DNA of 8,365 bases from Bacteroidales bacterium (lineage in GTDB: Bacteria; Bacteroidota; Bacteroidia; Bacteroidales; Azobacteroidaceae), in NCBI GenBank assembly GCA_020860885.1, contig JAJBTS010000066.1, positions 1 to 8,365 on the forward strand, given 5' to 3'. This document shows, one piece after another, positions 1 through 6,239 of the stretch. Position 1 is the first letter of the stretch; every line of letters begins with the position of its first letter. The position numbers and the translations under genes were made by a program. The notes below the pieces were generated by a model that ran no database searches, had not been told where the DNA came from, and was given only the letters and a program-made list of their open reading frames with translations.

Positions 1-18
1 CTTTTTTACTATCGCCGG

Positions 19-40
19 GATAACAAATATAGTAGTTATC
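19..40. promoter_or_regulatory. Candidate operator palindrome upstream of the fucose operon
   Basis: A perfect 6-bp inverted repeat, GATAAC and GTTATC, is separated by 10 bases and lies about 100 bp upstream of the likely fuc transcription start. Two half-sites centred 16 bp apart suit a dimeric repressor or activator. In Bacteroides the fucose operon is known to be controlled by the GntR-family repressor FucR, but I do not know its exact site, and the distance from the promoter is large for simple repression. The link to FucR is inference; a chance A/T-rich palindrome is possible. Confidence 0.3.
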
Positions 41-139
41 TGCTAATAATCAAAATGATTTAATTTCTGCCTGATCAGATCATCGATTTTATGTTATTCT
101 TTTATCGGTATTGTAGAATGGATAGACATTTAATAAATT

Positions 140-147
140 TATTTTTG
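140..147 (+). promoter_or_regulatory. Probable Bacteroides-type -7 promoter box of the fuc operon
   Basis: TATTTTTG matches the Bacteroidetes -7 consensus TAnnTTTG at every fixed position and lies 33 bp before the fucI ATG. It predicts a transcript starting near 154 with a leader of about 27 bases. No TTTG -33 element is found at the usual 19-21 bp spacing, which is common for regulated Bacteroides promoters. The leader has no Shine-Dalgarno sequence close to the ATG; the purine stretch AAGGAAAG at 150-157 is too far away to serve as one. Confidence 0.45.
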
Positions 148-180
148 TGAAGGAAAGAAACTATAACCAGTAATAATATC

Positions 181-1971
181 ATGAAAACAACAAGATTTAA
201 AGGCGAATGGCCTAAAATAGGTATTCGGCCTACCATAGACGGACGTATGGGCGGTGTAAGAGAATCGCTGGAAGATCAGACCATGAATATGGCTAAAAAT
301 GTAGTCCGGTTGCTTACCTCTGAATTAAAATATCCCGACGGAACTCCTGTAGAATGTATCATCGCCGACTCTACCATCGGCCGCGTTGCAGAAAGCGCCG
401 CCTGTGCGGAAAAATTCAAAAGAGAAGGTGTGGGTGTAACTATTACTGTTACCCCTTGTTGGTGCTACGGCAGTGAGACTATGGACATGGATCAACATAC
501 CATTAAAGCCGTATGGGGATTCAACGGTACCGAACGCCCGGGAGCTGTTTACCTGGCTGCCGTTCTCGCTGCTCATGCTCAGAAAGGATTACCGGCTTTC
601 GGCATATACGGACATGACGTACAGGATCTGGGTGATCAATCTATCCCTTCCGATGTAACGGAAAAACTGCTCCTCTTCTCGAAAGCAGCTATGGCAGCAG
701 CTATCATGAGAGGAAAATCTTATCTGTCGATAGGAGCTGTCTGCATGGGTATTGCCGGATCCATCGTAAATACGGATTTCTTTGAAGACTACCTCGGAAT
801 GCGTTGTGAAGGAATCGATGAAGTGGAAATTATCCGCCGCATGACTGAAGGCATATACGATAAAGATGAATACGAAAAAGCGTTAAGCTGGGCGAAAGCC
901 AATTGCAAACAGGGAGAAGATATCATCAACCGCGCAGATCTGGTAAGGACTCCGGAAGGAAGTGCCAAAGACTGGGAATTCATTGTCAAAATGACCTTGA
1001 TCGTACGCGATTTAATGATTGGCAATCCCAAACTCAAAGAAATGGGTTTCGGAGAAGAAGCCCTCGGACACAATGCCATAGCGGCAGGTTTTCAGGGACA
1101 ACGCCAATGGACGGACTTCTATCCGAACGGCGACTTTACCGAAGCCATCCTGAATTCTTCTTTCGACTGGAACGGGATCCGCGCTCCTTATGTTCTGGCT
1201 ACTGAAAACGATGCTTTGAACGGTACAGCTATGTTGTTCGGAAACCTGTTAACCAATACGGCTTCCATCTTTGCCGATGTACGCACATACTGGAGTCCGG
1301 AAGCCATAGAAAGGGTTACCGGTAAAAAGCCTACGGGCATGGCATCCGGAGGAATGATCCACCTGATCAATTCGGGAGCAGCCTCTTTGGACGGTAGCGG
1401 ATATCAGAACGACAAGGATGGCAAACCCACTATGAAGCCTTTCTGGGAGATCAGTGAAGAAGAAGCTCAGGCTTGCCTCGACGCTACCACATGGATGCCC
1501 GCCAACCGGGAATATTTCCGGGGAGGTGGTTTCTCTTCCAAATTCCTGACGCGGGGAGGTATGCCCTGTACGATGGTTCGCCTGAACCTGGTCAAAGGAT
1601 TGGGCCCGGTATTACAGATTGCGGAAGGATGGACGGCTGATATCGATCCCGAATCTCATAAAATATTAGACGAAAGAACCGATAAAGGATGGCCTACCAC
1701 CTGGTTTGTGCCCCGCTTAACCGAGAAAGATGCGTTCAAAGATGTTTATTCCGTGATGAACAATTGGGGAGCCAATCACGGCTCTATCAACTGCGGACAT
1801 ATCGGTGCGGAACTGATCACTTTGGCATCCATATTGCGTATCCCTGTTTGTATGCACAATGTAAGTGAAGAGAAGATATACCGCCCGGCAGCATGGAATG
1901 CGTTCGGAATGGATAAAGAAGCAGCAGACTACAGAGCATGTAAAACCTACGGACCCTTGTTCAAAAAATAA
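181..1971 (+). CDS. fucI: L-fucose isomerase FucI
   Basis: Cytoplasmic Mn2+-dependent ketol isomerase converting L-fucose to L-fuculose, the first committed step of fucose breakdown; the family also accepts D-arabinose. The 596-residue product is full length (E. coli FucI is 591) and alignable throughout: [12 protein letters not shown] at 11-22, [10 protein letters not shown] at 91-100, [15 protein letters not shown] at 113-127, IAAGFQGQR at 300-308, and a C-terminal PVCMHN and YRAC...YGP. The metal ligands known in E. coli (Glu337, Asp361, His528) correspond to E342, D366 and H533, all with a constant offset of 5. The ATG at 181 gives an N-terminus directly comparable with E. coli, and no competing upstream start exists. 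It is the first gene of the operon and sits directly behind the predicted promoter. Identity is very secure. Confidence 0.97.
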   Translation: MKTTRFKGEWPKIGIRPTIDGRMGGVRESLEDQTMNMAKNVVRLLTSELKYPDGTPVECIIADSTIGRVAESAACAEKFKREGVGVTITVTPCWCYGSETMDMDQHTIKAVWGFNGTERPGAVYLAAVLAAHAQKGLPAFGIYGHDVQDLGDQSIPSDVTEKLLLFSKAAMAAAIMRGKSYLSIGAVCMGIAGSIVNTDFFEDYLGMRCEGIDEVEIIRRMTEGIYDKDEYEKALSWAKANCKQGEDIINRADLVRTPEGSAKDWEFIVKMTLIVRDLMIGNPKLKEMGFGEEALGHNAIAAGFQGQRQWTDFYPNGDFTEAILNSSFDWNGIRAPYVLATENDALNGTAMLFGNLLTNTASIFADVRTYWSPEAIERVTGKKPTGMASGGMIHLINSGAASLDGSGYQNDKDGKPTMKPFWEISEEEAQACLDATTWMPANREYFRGGGFSSKFLTRGGMPCTMVRLNLVKGLGPVLQIAEGWTADIDPESHKILDERTDKGWPTTWFVPRLTEKDAFKDVYSVMNNWGANHGSINCGHIGAELITLASILRIPVCMHNVSEEKIYRPAAWNAFGMDKEAADYRACKTYGPLFKK

Positions 1972-1980
1972 GCATGTAAG

Positions 1981-2358
1981 ATGAATATAAACCCGAAGGA
2001 GGGATATATCGAAAATCCCTCCGGTAAAACCAAGCGCTATTGCCAGTATCTAAAGCTGAACCCGGAAACGATCGAAGAATACAAATACTGGCACAGCAAC
2101 CGGAATATCTGGAAAGAGATCCCCGAAGGGATAAAGAAAGCGGGAATCCTGAACATGGAAATCTATACTCTTGAAGACAAAGCTTTCATGATCGTAGAGA
2201 CTCCTGTCGATTTCAATTGGGACGAAGCTTTCGGACGTCTGGCCACATACGAACGACAAGCCGAATGGGAAGAATTCGTAGCTAAATTCCAGGAGGCAGG
2301 CGAAGGGAAGCGCTCCGATGAAAAGTGGCAACTAATGGAAAGAATCTTTAAACTATAG
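1981..2358 (+). CDS. RhaM-type (COG3254/DUF718) sugar mutarotase, probably acting on L-fucose
   Basis: This 125-residue protein belongs to the L-rhamnose mutarotase family (E. coli RhaM/YiiL, about 104 residues), which interconverts alpha and beta pyranose anomers. Family hallmarks are visible: KRYCQYLKLNPETIEEY near 18-34, the catalytic-type His38 in the WHSNRNIW segment (E. coli His22 in RRHNPIW), IYTLEDKAFMIVE at 61-73, and an aromatic-rich stretch ending in W96. About 15 extra N-terminal residues precede the domain. It starts 9 bases after fucI in the same frame and 17 bases before fucA, so it is embedded in the operon. Context argues that its substrate is L-fucose, replacing the unrelated RbsD-fold FucU of enterobacteria; this is inference. 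It may be the counterpart of the unassigned fucX in the B. thetaiotaomicron fuc cluster (from memory). There is no Shine-Dalgarno before the ATG, but a strong AAGGAGG lies just inside the gene. Confidence 0.85.
   Translation: MNINPKEGYIENPSGKTKRYCQYLKLNPETIEEYKYWHSNRNIWKEIPEGIKKAGILNMEIYTLEDKAFMIVETPVDFNWDEAFGRLATYERQAEWEEFVAKFQEAGEGKRSDEKWQLMERIFKL
1998..2022 (+). promoter_or_regulatory. Intragenic hairpin sequestering an AAGGAGG at the start of the mutarotase gene
   Basis: GGAGGGA (1998-2004) and TCCCTCC (2016-2022) form a perfect 7-bp stem with an 11-base loop, starting 17 bases after the mutarotase ATG. The left arm contains a perfect anti-16S match, AAGGAGG (1996-2002), but no ATG, GTG or TTG follows at usable spacing, so it is not an alternative start. 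The structure could modulate initiation or mark an RNA processing point between fucI and the downstream genes. It may also be only a coding coincidence in the Lys-Glu-Gly...Asn-Pro-Ser region. Confidence 0.25.
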
Positions 2359-2375
2359 CGAGAACACTTTCAATC

Positions 2376-3017
2376 ATGAACATTCAAAAAGAACAAATAG
2401 AGCAATTCATCCGGATGGCTCATAAAATAGGAAACCATAATTTATTATCCTGCAGCAGCGGAAACTTATCCTGGCGTGTCGGAGAAGATCTGGCTTTGGT
2501 GAGTGGTACCGGAAGCTGGGTGCCCGAATTAACCGAAAAGAATATAGCGGTATGCCGCATATCCGACGGGCAACCTTTGGAAGGTGTAAAGCCTTCTATG
2601 GAATGTACTTTCCATCTGGGCGTTTTAAGGAAAAGGACAGATATAAATGTCGTTTTGCATTTCCAATCTCCTTACGCTACTGCTATTGCCTGTATGAAGA
2701 ATAAACCGGACAATTTCAACGTAACGGCGGAAATCCCCATACATGTAGGAGAAAAGATTCCTGTCATCCCTTACTACAGGCCCGGATCGCCCCAATTGGC
2801 CGAGGCTGTCACCCATGCACTGACCGATCACGACAGCGCTCTTATGAGCAAACACGGACAAGTGGTGTGCGCCAGAAATCTTCAGGACGCTTTCCAGAAA
2901 GCTGTTTTCTTCGAAATGGCATGCAGCATAATCGTACGGGCAGGGATAGATAATTATCTTACCCTGACAGAAGAAGAAATCAGGGACCTCGATCAATATA
3001 TCTTAGGTAAGAAATAA
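2376..3017 (+). CDS. fucA: L-fuculose-1-phosphate aldolase FucA (class II, variant metal site)
   Basis: Cytoplasmic class II aldolase/adducin-family enzyme splitting L-fuculose-1-phosphate into dihydroxyacetone phosphate and L-lactaldehyde. At 213 residues it matches E. coli FucA (215). Phosphate-loop equivalents are SSGN (27-30) and GTG (44-46). The catalytic acid Glu73 of E. coli corresponds to E76 in PSMECTFH, zinc ligand His92 to H95 in VVLHFQSPYATA, and His155 to H160 in SKHGQVV. Two departures stand out: the ligand His94 position is Gln97, and phosphate-contact Ser72 is Met75. I believe other Bacteroides FucA proteins share this LHFQS form, so it looks like a subfamily trait rather than decay. 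Its TAA shares one base with the fucK ATG (TAATG), implying translational coupling with the kinase. Operon context makes fuculose-1-phosphate the likely substrate. Confidence 0.92.
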   Translation: MNIQKEQIEQFIRMAHKIGNHNLLSCSSGNLSWRVGEDLALVSGTGSWVPELTEKNIAVCRISDGQPLEGVKPSMECTFHLGVLRKRTDINVVLHFQSPYATAIACMKNKPDNFNVTAEIPIHVGEKIPVIPYYRPGSPQLAEAVTHALTDHDSALMSKHGQVVCARNLQDAFQKAVFFEMACSIIVRAGIDNYLTLTEEEIRDLDQYILGKK

Positions 3018-4468
3018 TGGATTACTTAGCATTGGACTTAGGGGCTGCCAGCGGCAGAGCTATTGTCGGCTCCGTATATCATGGAAAGATCAGACTCGAT
3101 GAAGTACACCGGTTTACGAACAAACAGATCAAAGTAAATAATACCTTGTATTGGGACATCCTGCATCTGTTCGACCATATAAAACAGGGAATTTCAGCTG
3201 CTTTCAAAAAAGGATACAACATCCAGGGACTGGCAGTCGACACCTGGGGAGTCGATTTCGGCTTTATCGATGCAAGAGGAAATTTAATCTCCAATCCGGT
3301 ATCTTACCGCGACAACCGTACGAGGGGAATGCAGGATCTCGTTTCTGAAATCCTATCCGGACAGGAACTCTATTCCCGGACAGGAATCCAGCAAATAGAC
3401 ATTAATACCTTGTACCAGTTGTATTCTTTAAAAAAGGGGAACGATCCTTGCTTACAGATCGCACATAAACTGCTGTTTACACCTGATCTGATCAACTATT
3501 TCCTCACAGGAATAGTTTCCAATGAATACACGATAGCCTCCACTTCGCAATTACTCGATGCCGGTAAAAGGAAGTGGGACATAACCCTGCTCGAAAAGCT
3601 CGGATTTCCCCTGCAATGGCTAAGCTCTGTTACCCAACCCGGAACAATTCTCGGGCATGTAAAAAAGGAGATAGCCGAAAAGCTGAATATTCATCCGGTT
3701 AAAGTATTTGCAGTAGGATCGCACGATACAGCCAGCGCCATAGGCGCCATTCCCCTGGATGAAAATACGGCATTCCTAAGTTCAGGAACCTGGTCTTTAT
3801 TAGGAATCCCTTTAGATGAACCTATCCTGACCGAAGAAGCAAATCAAAATAATTTTTCCAACGAAGGGGGCATAGACAATAAGATATTGTTCATGCGTAA
3901 TATTACCGGATTGTGGCTGTTTCAACAACTCATCATCGAATGGGAAGAATCGGAAGATACAAAATTGTCGTACGAATATTTATTAGAAGAATGTGATAAA
4001 GCAGTTTCCTTCAGAAGCATTGTCGACAGCGATCATGCTTCTTTCCACAATCCTGCCTCCATGAAAAAGGCCATCCGGGAATATTGCAGGCAGACGCGTC
4101 AGCCGATACCCGAAACGAAAGGTGAACTGGTACGGTGCGTACTGGAATCTCTGGCTTTGAAGTATTGTAAAGTGATGCAGCAATTAAAAGACTGCACACA
4201 AAAAGAAATCAATAAGCTGTTTATTGTCGGAGGAGGAAGCCTGAACAAAACCCTGAACCAGTTTATTGCGAATGCCCTTAATATGGAAGTTATCACCGGA
4301 ATAACCGAAGCGACTGCCATAGGGAATATTATCCAGCAAGCTATAGCCAACGAGGAGATAAATAATCTTTCGGAAGGTCACCGGATTATTGAAAATAGTT
4401 TTAACTTTGTGAGCTATCAGCCACAGGATCATCCGCTGTGGTTGAAGGAAACAGACAGATTACCTTAA
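3017..4468 (+). CDS. fucK: L-fuculokinase (RhaB-like FGGY-family kinase)
   Basis: ATP-dependent kinase of the FGGY family, expected to phosphorylate L-fuculose at O1 and feed FucA. Its 483 residues resemble E. coli rhamnulokinase RhaB (489) more than enterobacterial FucK. Visible features are the N-terminal nucleotide motif ALDLGAASGR (5-14), substrate-lobe segments DTWGVDFGF (75-83) and VSYRDNRT (95-102), the catalytic base D237 in GSHDTASA (the same number as RhaB Asp237), LSSGTWSLLG (254-263), NEGG (282-285), NITGLWLFQ (295-303), adenosine-motif VGGGSLN (404-410) and EATAIGN (431-437). It overlaps the fucA stop by one base and precedes fucP by 11. The sequence alone cannot separate rhamnulose from fuculose specificity; FucI and FucP as neighbours point to fuculose. 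Some cross-activity on L-rhamnulose is possible. Confidence 0.9.
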   Translation: MDYLALDLGAASGRAIVGSVYHGKIRLDEVHRFTNKQIKVNNTLYWDILHLFDHIKQGISAAFKKGYNIQGLAVDTWGVDFGFIDARGNLISNPVSYRDNRTRGMQDLVSEILSGQELYSRTGIQQIDINTLYQLYSLKKGNDPCLQIAHKLLFTPDLINYFLTGIVSNEYTIASTSQLLDAGKRKWDITLLEKLGFPLQWLSSVTQPGTILGHVKKEIAEKLNIHPVKVFAVGSHDTASAIGAIPLDENTAFLSSGTWSLLGIPLDEPILTEEANQNNFSNEGGIDNKILFMRNITGLWLFQQLIIEWEESEDTKLSYEYLLEECDKAVSFRSIVDSDHASFHNPASMKKAIREYCRQTRQPIPETKGELVRCVLESLALKYCKVMQQLKDCTQKEINKLFIVGGGSLNKTLNQFIANALNMEVITGITEATAIGNIIQQAIANEEINNLSEGHRIIENSFNFVSYQPQDHPLWLKETDRLP

Positions 4469-4479
4469 AAAATTATTCC

Positions 4480-5754
4480 ATGAAAAACAATAACAACTCT
4501 CTTTTCAGAGGAAAGAACGGAGAAAACTACCTGGTTCCGTTCATCTTAATTACCAGCCTTTTCTTCATGTGGGGATTGGCTAACAACATGACCGACACTC
4601 TCTTAGCGGCATTTAAGAAGATCATGAGTATGACCGATTTCCAGACGTCCCTCATACAGATCGCTTTTTACGGTTCTTATTTTTGTTTTGCCTTGCCGGC
4701 AGCTTTGTATATCCGCAAATTTTCTTACAAATCCGGAGTACTTTTAGGCTTACTGTTATACGCTACGGGGTGCTTCCTCTTTTATCCTGCCAGCACAGCC
4801 GCCAGCTACGGATTCTATTTATTTGCTATTTACGTTCTTGCAGGAGGATGTTCCATACTGGAAACGACGGCCAATCCTTATATTCTCAGCATGGGCTCCG
4901 AAGAAACGGCTACCCGCAGGTTGAATATGGCCCAATCGTTTAATCCTATCGGTTCCATTACCGGTATTTTGCTCAGCCAGTTCTTTATTTTAGGAGAACT
5001 GAATAGCGCCGACGCTGGTGAAAGAGCCAATATGAGTGCCGAACAACTGCAACAAATACAGGCCGGAGAACTAAGCGCAGTAACCATGACCTACGTTTTA
5101 GTAGGAATTGTCCTGGTAATTATTTTCCTGGCTATACTGTTCTCTAAGATGCCTAAAGGGAGCGATATGGGAAGTTCTTTAAGCGCAACCTTCAAAAGAT
5201 TATTCAAAAACAAAAGATATGTATTCGGAGTGGTCACTCAGTTTTTCTACGTAGGAGCTCAGATCGGCGTATGGTCATATACTATCCGTTATGTAATGGT
5301 TCATATGAATTACAACGAACAAGACGCCGCAACGATCTACCTGATATCTATCATCGGATTCACGCTGGCGCGCTTCATCTTTACCGCACTCATGAAGTAC
5401 ATCAAACCGAACTACCTGCTGATCGTGGCCGCGATAGGAGCGATCGTATGCTGCGGAATAACCATACTCAGCAGTGGCATGACGGGTGTTATGGCGCTTG
5501 TCGGAATATCAGTCTTTATGTCTTTGATGTTTCCAACCATTTACGGTATCGCCATGCACAAACTGGGCGACGACGCTAAGGTCGGAGGTTCGGGCCTGAT
5601 TATGGCAATATTGGGAGGCGCAGCCCTTACGGCTATCCAGGGACAGGTTTCCGATATGGCCGGAAATATCAACATTGCTTACGTGGTTCCTTTGGTATGT
5701 TTTATCGTAGTCGCAATATACGGATGGTGGTCTTCGACAGTAAGCAGTGAATAG
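4480..5754 (+). CDS. fucP: L-fucose:H+ symporter FucP (MFS)
   Basis: Inner-membrane, 12-helix major facilitator permease importing L-fucose with a proton. The reading frame is open from an ATG at 4438, but that start lies inside fucK. The ATG at 4480, 11 bases after the fucK stop and preceded by an A/T-rich leader, is preferred and gives 424 residues. Family signatures run throughout: FFMWGLANNMTDTLL in helix 1, FYGSYF...LPA, LETTANPY, RRLNMAQSFNPIGSI, VTQFFYVGAQIGVWSY and FPTIYGIAMHKLG. The essential E. coli Asp46 and Glu135 correspond to D39 and E128 in this numbering, with identical spacing of 89 residues. The final five codons and the TAG stop lie within a 7-bp repeat array, so the C-terminal TVSSE tail is repeat-derived. 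It is the last gene of the operon; no clear intrinsic terminator follows. Confidence 0.95.
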   Translation: MKNNNNSLFRGKNGENYLVPFILITSLFFMWGLANNMTDTLLAAFKKIMSMTDFQTSLIQIAFYGSYFCFALPAALYIRKFSYKSGVLLGLLLYATGCFLFYPASTAASYGFYLFAIYVLAGGCSILETTANPYILSMGSEETATRRLNMAQSFNPIGSITGILLSQFFILGELNSADAGERANMSAEQLQQIQAGELSAVTMTYVLVGIVLVIIFLAILFSKMPKGSDMGSSLSATFKRLFKNKRYVFGVVTQFFYVGAQIGVWSYTIRYVMVHMNYNEQDAATIYLISIIGFTLARFIFTALMKYIKPNYLLIVAAIGAIVCCGITILSSGMTGVMALVGISVFMSLMFPTIYGIAMHKLGDDAKVGGSGLIMAILGGAALTAIQGQVSDMAGNINIAYVVPLVCFIVVAIYGWWSSTVSSE

Positions 5755-5785
5755 TAAACAGTAAGCAGTTAACAGTTAACAATAA
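5737..5785 (+). repeat. Degenerate heptanucleotide array (RCAGTNA)n overlapping the fucP stop
   Basis: Seven consecutive 7-bp units in perfect register, for example ACAGTAA, GCAGTGA, ATAGTAA and ACAGTTA; an eighth decays after GC. The first units encode the last residues of FucP and the third supplies its TAG stop. The same heptamer recurs at 6080-6093 in this orientation and at 7175-7244 inverted. It resembles the short tandemly repeated repetitive class known from filamentous cyanobacteria in period only; a relationship is not implied. It has no coding or obvious terminator role. Confidence 0.85.
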
Positions 5786-5832
5786 GCAAGATATTACTTA
5801 TCAATAGCGATAAATATCGTTACCTTTTCTTA

Positions 5833-6062
5833 GTGCTTTTCGCTCCCTTTTTGCGGTAAGTATCACACCCCCTCCGAGATACTCTTCGCGACCCTCCCGC
5901 GGTAAGTATCTCGACCTCCCCGAGATACTTACCGCGACGGGGTGTTAATACTCTCCGCTAACCCGTCGAAATACTCTTCGCAAACGGGGGTAAATACTTT
6001 TCGCAACGGGGGATAGATACTCTTCGCAATTTGTTGCTGATATTTATCACGGAATTCGGTTG
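5833..6062. repeat. 23-bp-period tandem array between fucP and the SIMPL gene
   Basis: About ten units of exactly 23 bases start at 5833, 5856, 5879, 5902, 5925, 5948, 5971, 5994, 6017 and 6040. The core ATACTCTTCGC (variants ATACTTACCGC, ATACTCTCCGC, ATACTTTTCGC) begins each unit from 5925 to 6017 and also the unit at 5879, followed by a 12-base variable part often rich in GGGG or CCCC. The units at 5856 and 5902 instead carry GTAAGTATC, the core's reverse complement, so the left half alternates in a 46-bp dimer. The outermost units are degenerate. The array is far more G/C-rich than its flanks. The period is not a multiple of three, so it is not a protein repeat. Variable part and core are both too short for CRISPR. 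Together with flanking sequence it accounts for the whole gene-free stretch after fucP. Confidence 0.85.
5898..5936. repeat. Perfect 16-bp inverted repeat (strong stem-loop) in the 23-bp array
   Basis: CGCGGTAAGTATCTCG (5898-5913) and CGAGATACTTACCGCG (5921-5936) are exact reverse complements around a 7-base loop. After a 3x3 internal loop, ACCC (5891-5894) and GGGT (5940-5943) can extend the stem. A weaker alternative hairpin, AGTATC (5859-5864) with GATACT (5878-5883), lies just upstream. It sits where convergent transcripts of fucP (+) and the SIMPL gene (-) would meet, so it may stop or protect both. There is no adjacent T-run, so it is not a canonical intrinsic terminator. Confidence 0.8.
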
Positions 6063-6079
6063 TTTACCGATAGTTATTT

Positions 6080-6093
6080 ACAGTAAACAGTTA
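6080..6093 (+). repeat. Two-unit heptamer scrap (ACAGTAA, ACAGTTA)
   Basis: Two adjacent copies of the heptamer found in the two larger arrays, in the same orientation as the copy at the end of fucP and exactly 343 bases (49 x 7) from its start. It follows the decaying end of the 23-bp array and lies 23 bases before the GNAT remnant. Probably a relic of a longer array or a seed for expansion. Confidence 0.6.
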
Positions 6094-6116
6094 ACCCACT
6101 TCACCCGTAGAGCCAA

Positions 6117-6239
6117 TCATTTTCCTATATACTGATACATATCCGTTCCCATTAAATCACCATCAGGACATGATTTAAATCCGAATTGCTCATAAAATGA
6201 ATCTCGTTCAGAGGCGGCAATAGCTAATATAAATCTATT
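6117..6239 (-). pseudogene. C-terminal remnant of a GNAT-family N-acetyltransferase
   Basis: On the minus strand an open stretch of 40 codons ends in TGA at 6117-6119. It reads NRFILAIAAS followed by ERDSFYEQFGF, CPDGDLMGTDMY and QYIGK. The ERDSFYxxFGF block followed by a Gly-rich turn and an M-Y-Q segment is the usual C-terminal end (last strand and helix region) of small GNAT acetyltransferases of roughly 140-170 residues. The acetyl-CoA-binding Q/RxxGxG/A motif and the rest of the domain are missing: an in-frame stop lies at 6240-6242, and the SIMPL gene begins to occupy the sequence at 6235. There is no start codon or plausible expression. The remnant suggests that a whole acetyltransferase gene once sat here and was truncated when the SIMPL gene side was joined. 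The length is short, but the match to the family end is distinctive. Confidence 0.65.

Noticed and set aside
1..63. Plus-strand frame open from the window edge to TAA at 61-63, as a possible end of an upstream gene such as a fucR regulator
   Set aside because: Only 20 codons, very A/T-rich and without recognisable sequence; the other two frames also stop early, so no gene end can be chosen.
4438..4479. Earlier in-frame ATG for fucP giving 438 residues
   Set aside because: It lies inside the end of fucK. The 14 extra residues are hydrophilic and do not look like FucP, whereas the ATG at 4480 follows an A/T-rich leader 11 bases after the fucK stop. The equal length to E. coli FucP is a coincidence.
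5807..5832. Intrinsic terminator for the fuc operon (CGATAAATATCG followed by a T-rich stretch)
   Set aside because: The stem is at most 4-5 A/T-rich base pairs with a tiny loop, and the following T-rich stretch is interrupted; too weak to call.
5833..6062. CRISPR array
   Set aside because: The conserved part is only 11 bases and the variable part 12, cores vary and some are inverted, and no cas gene is present.
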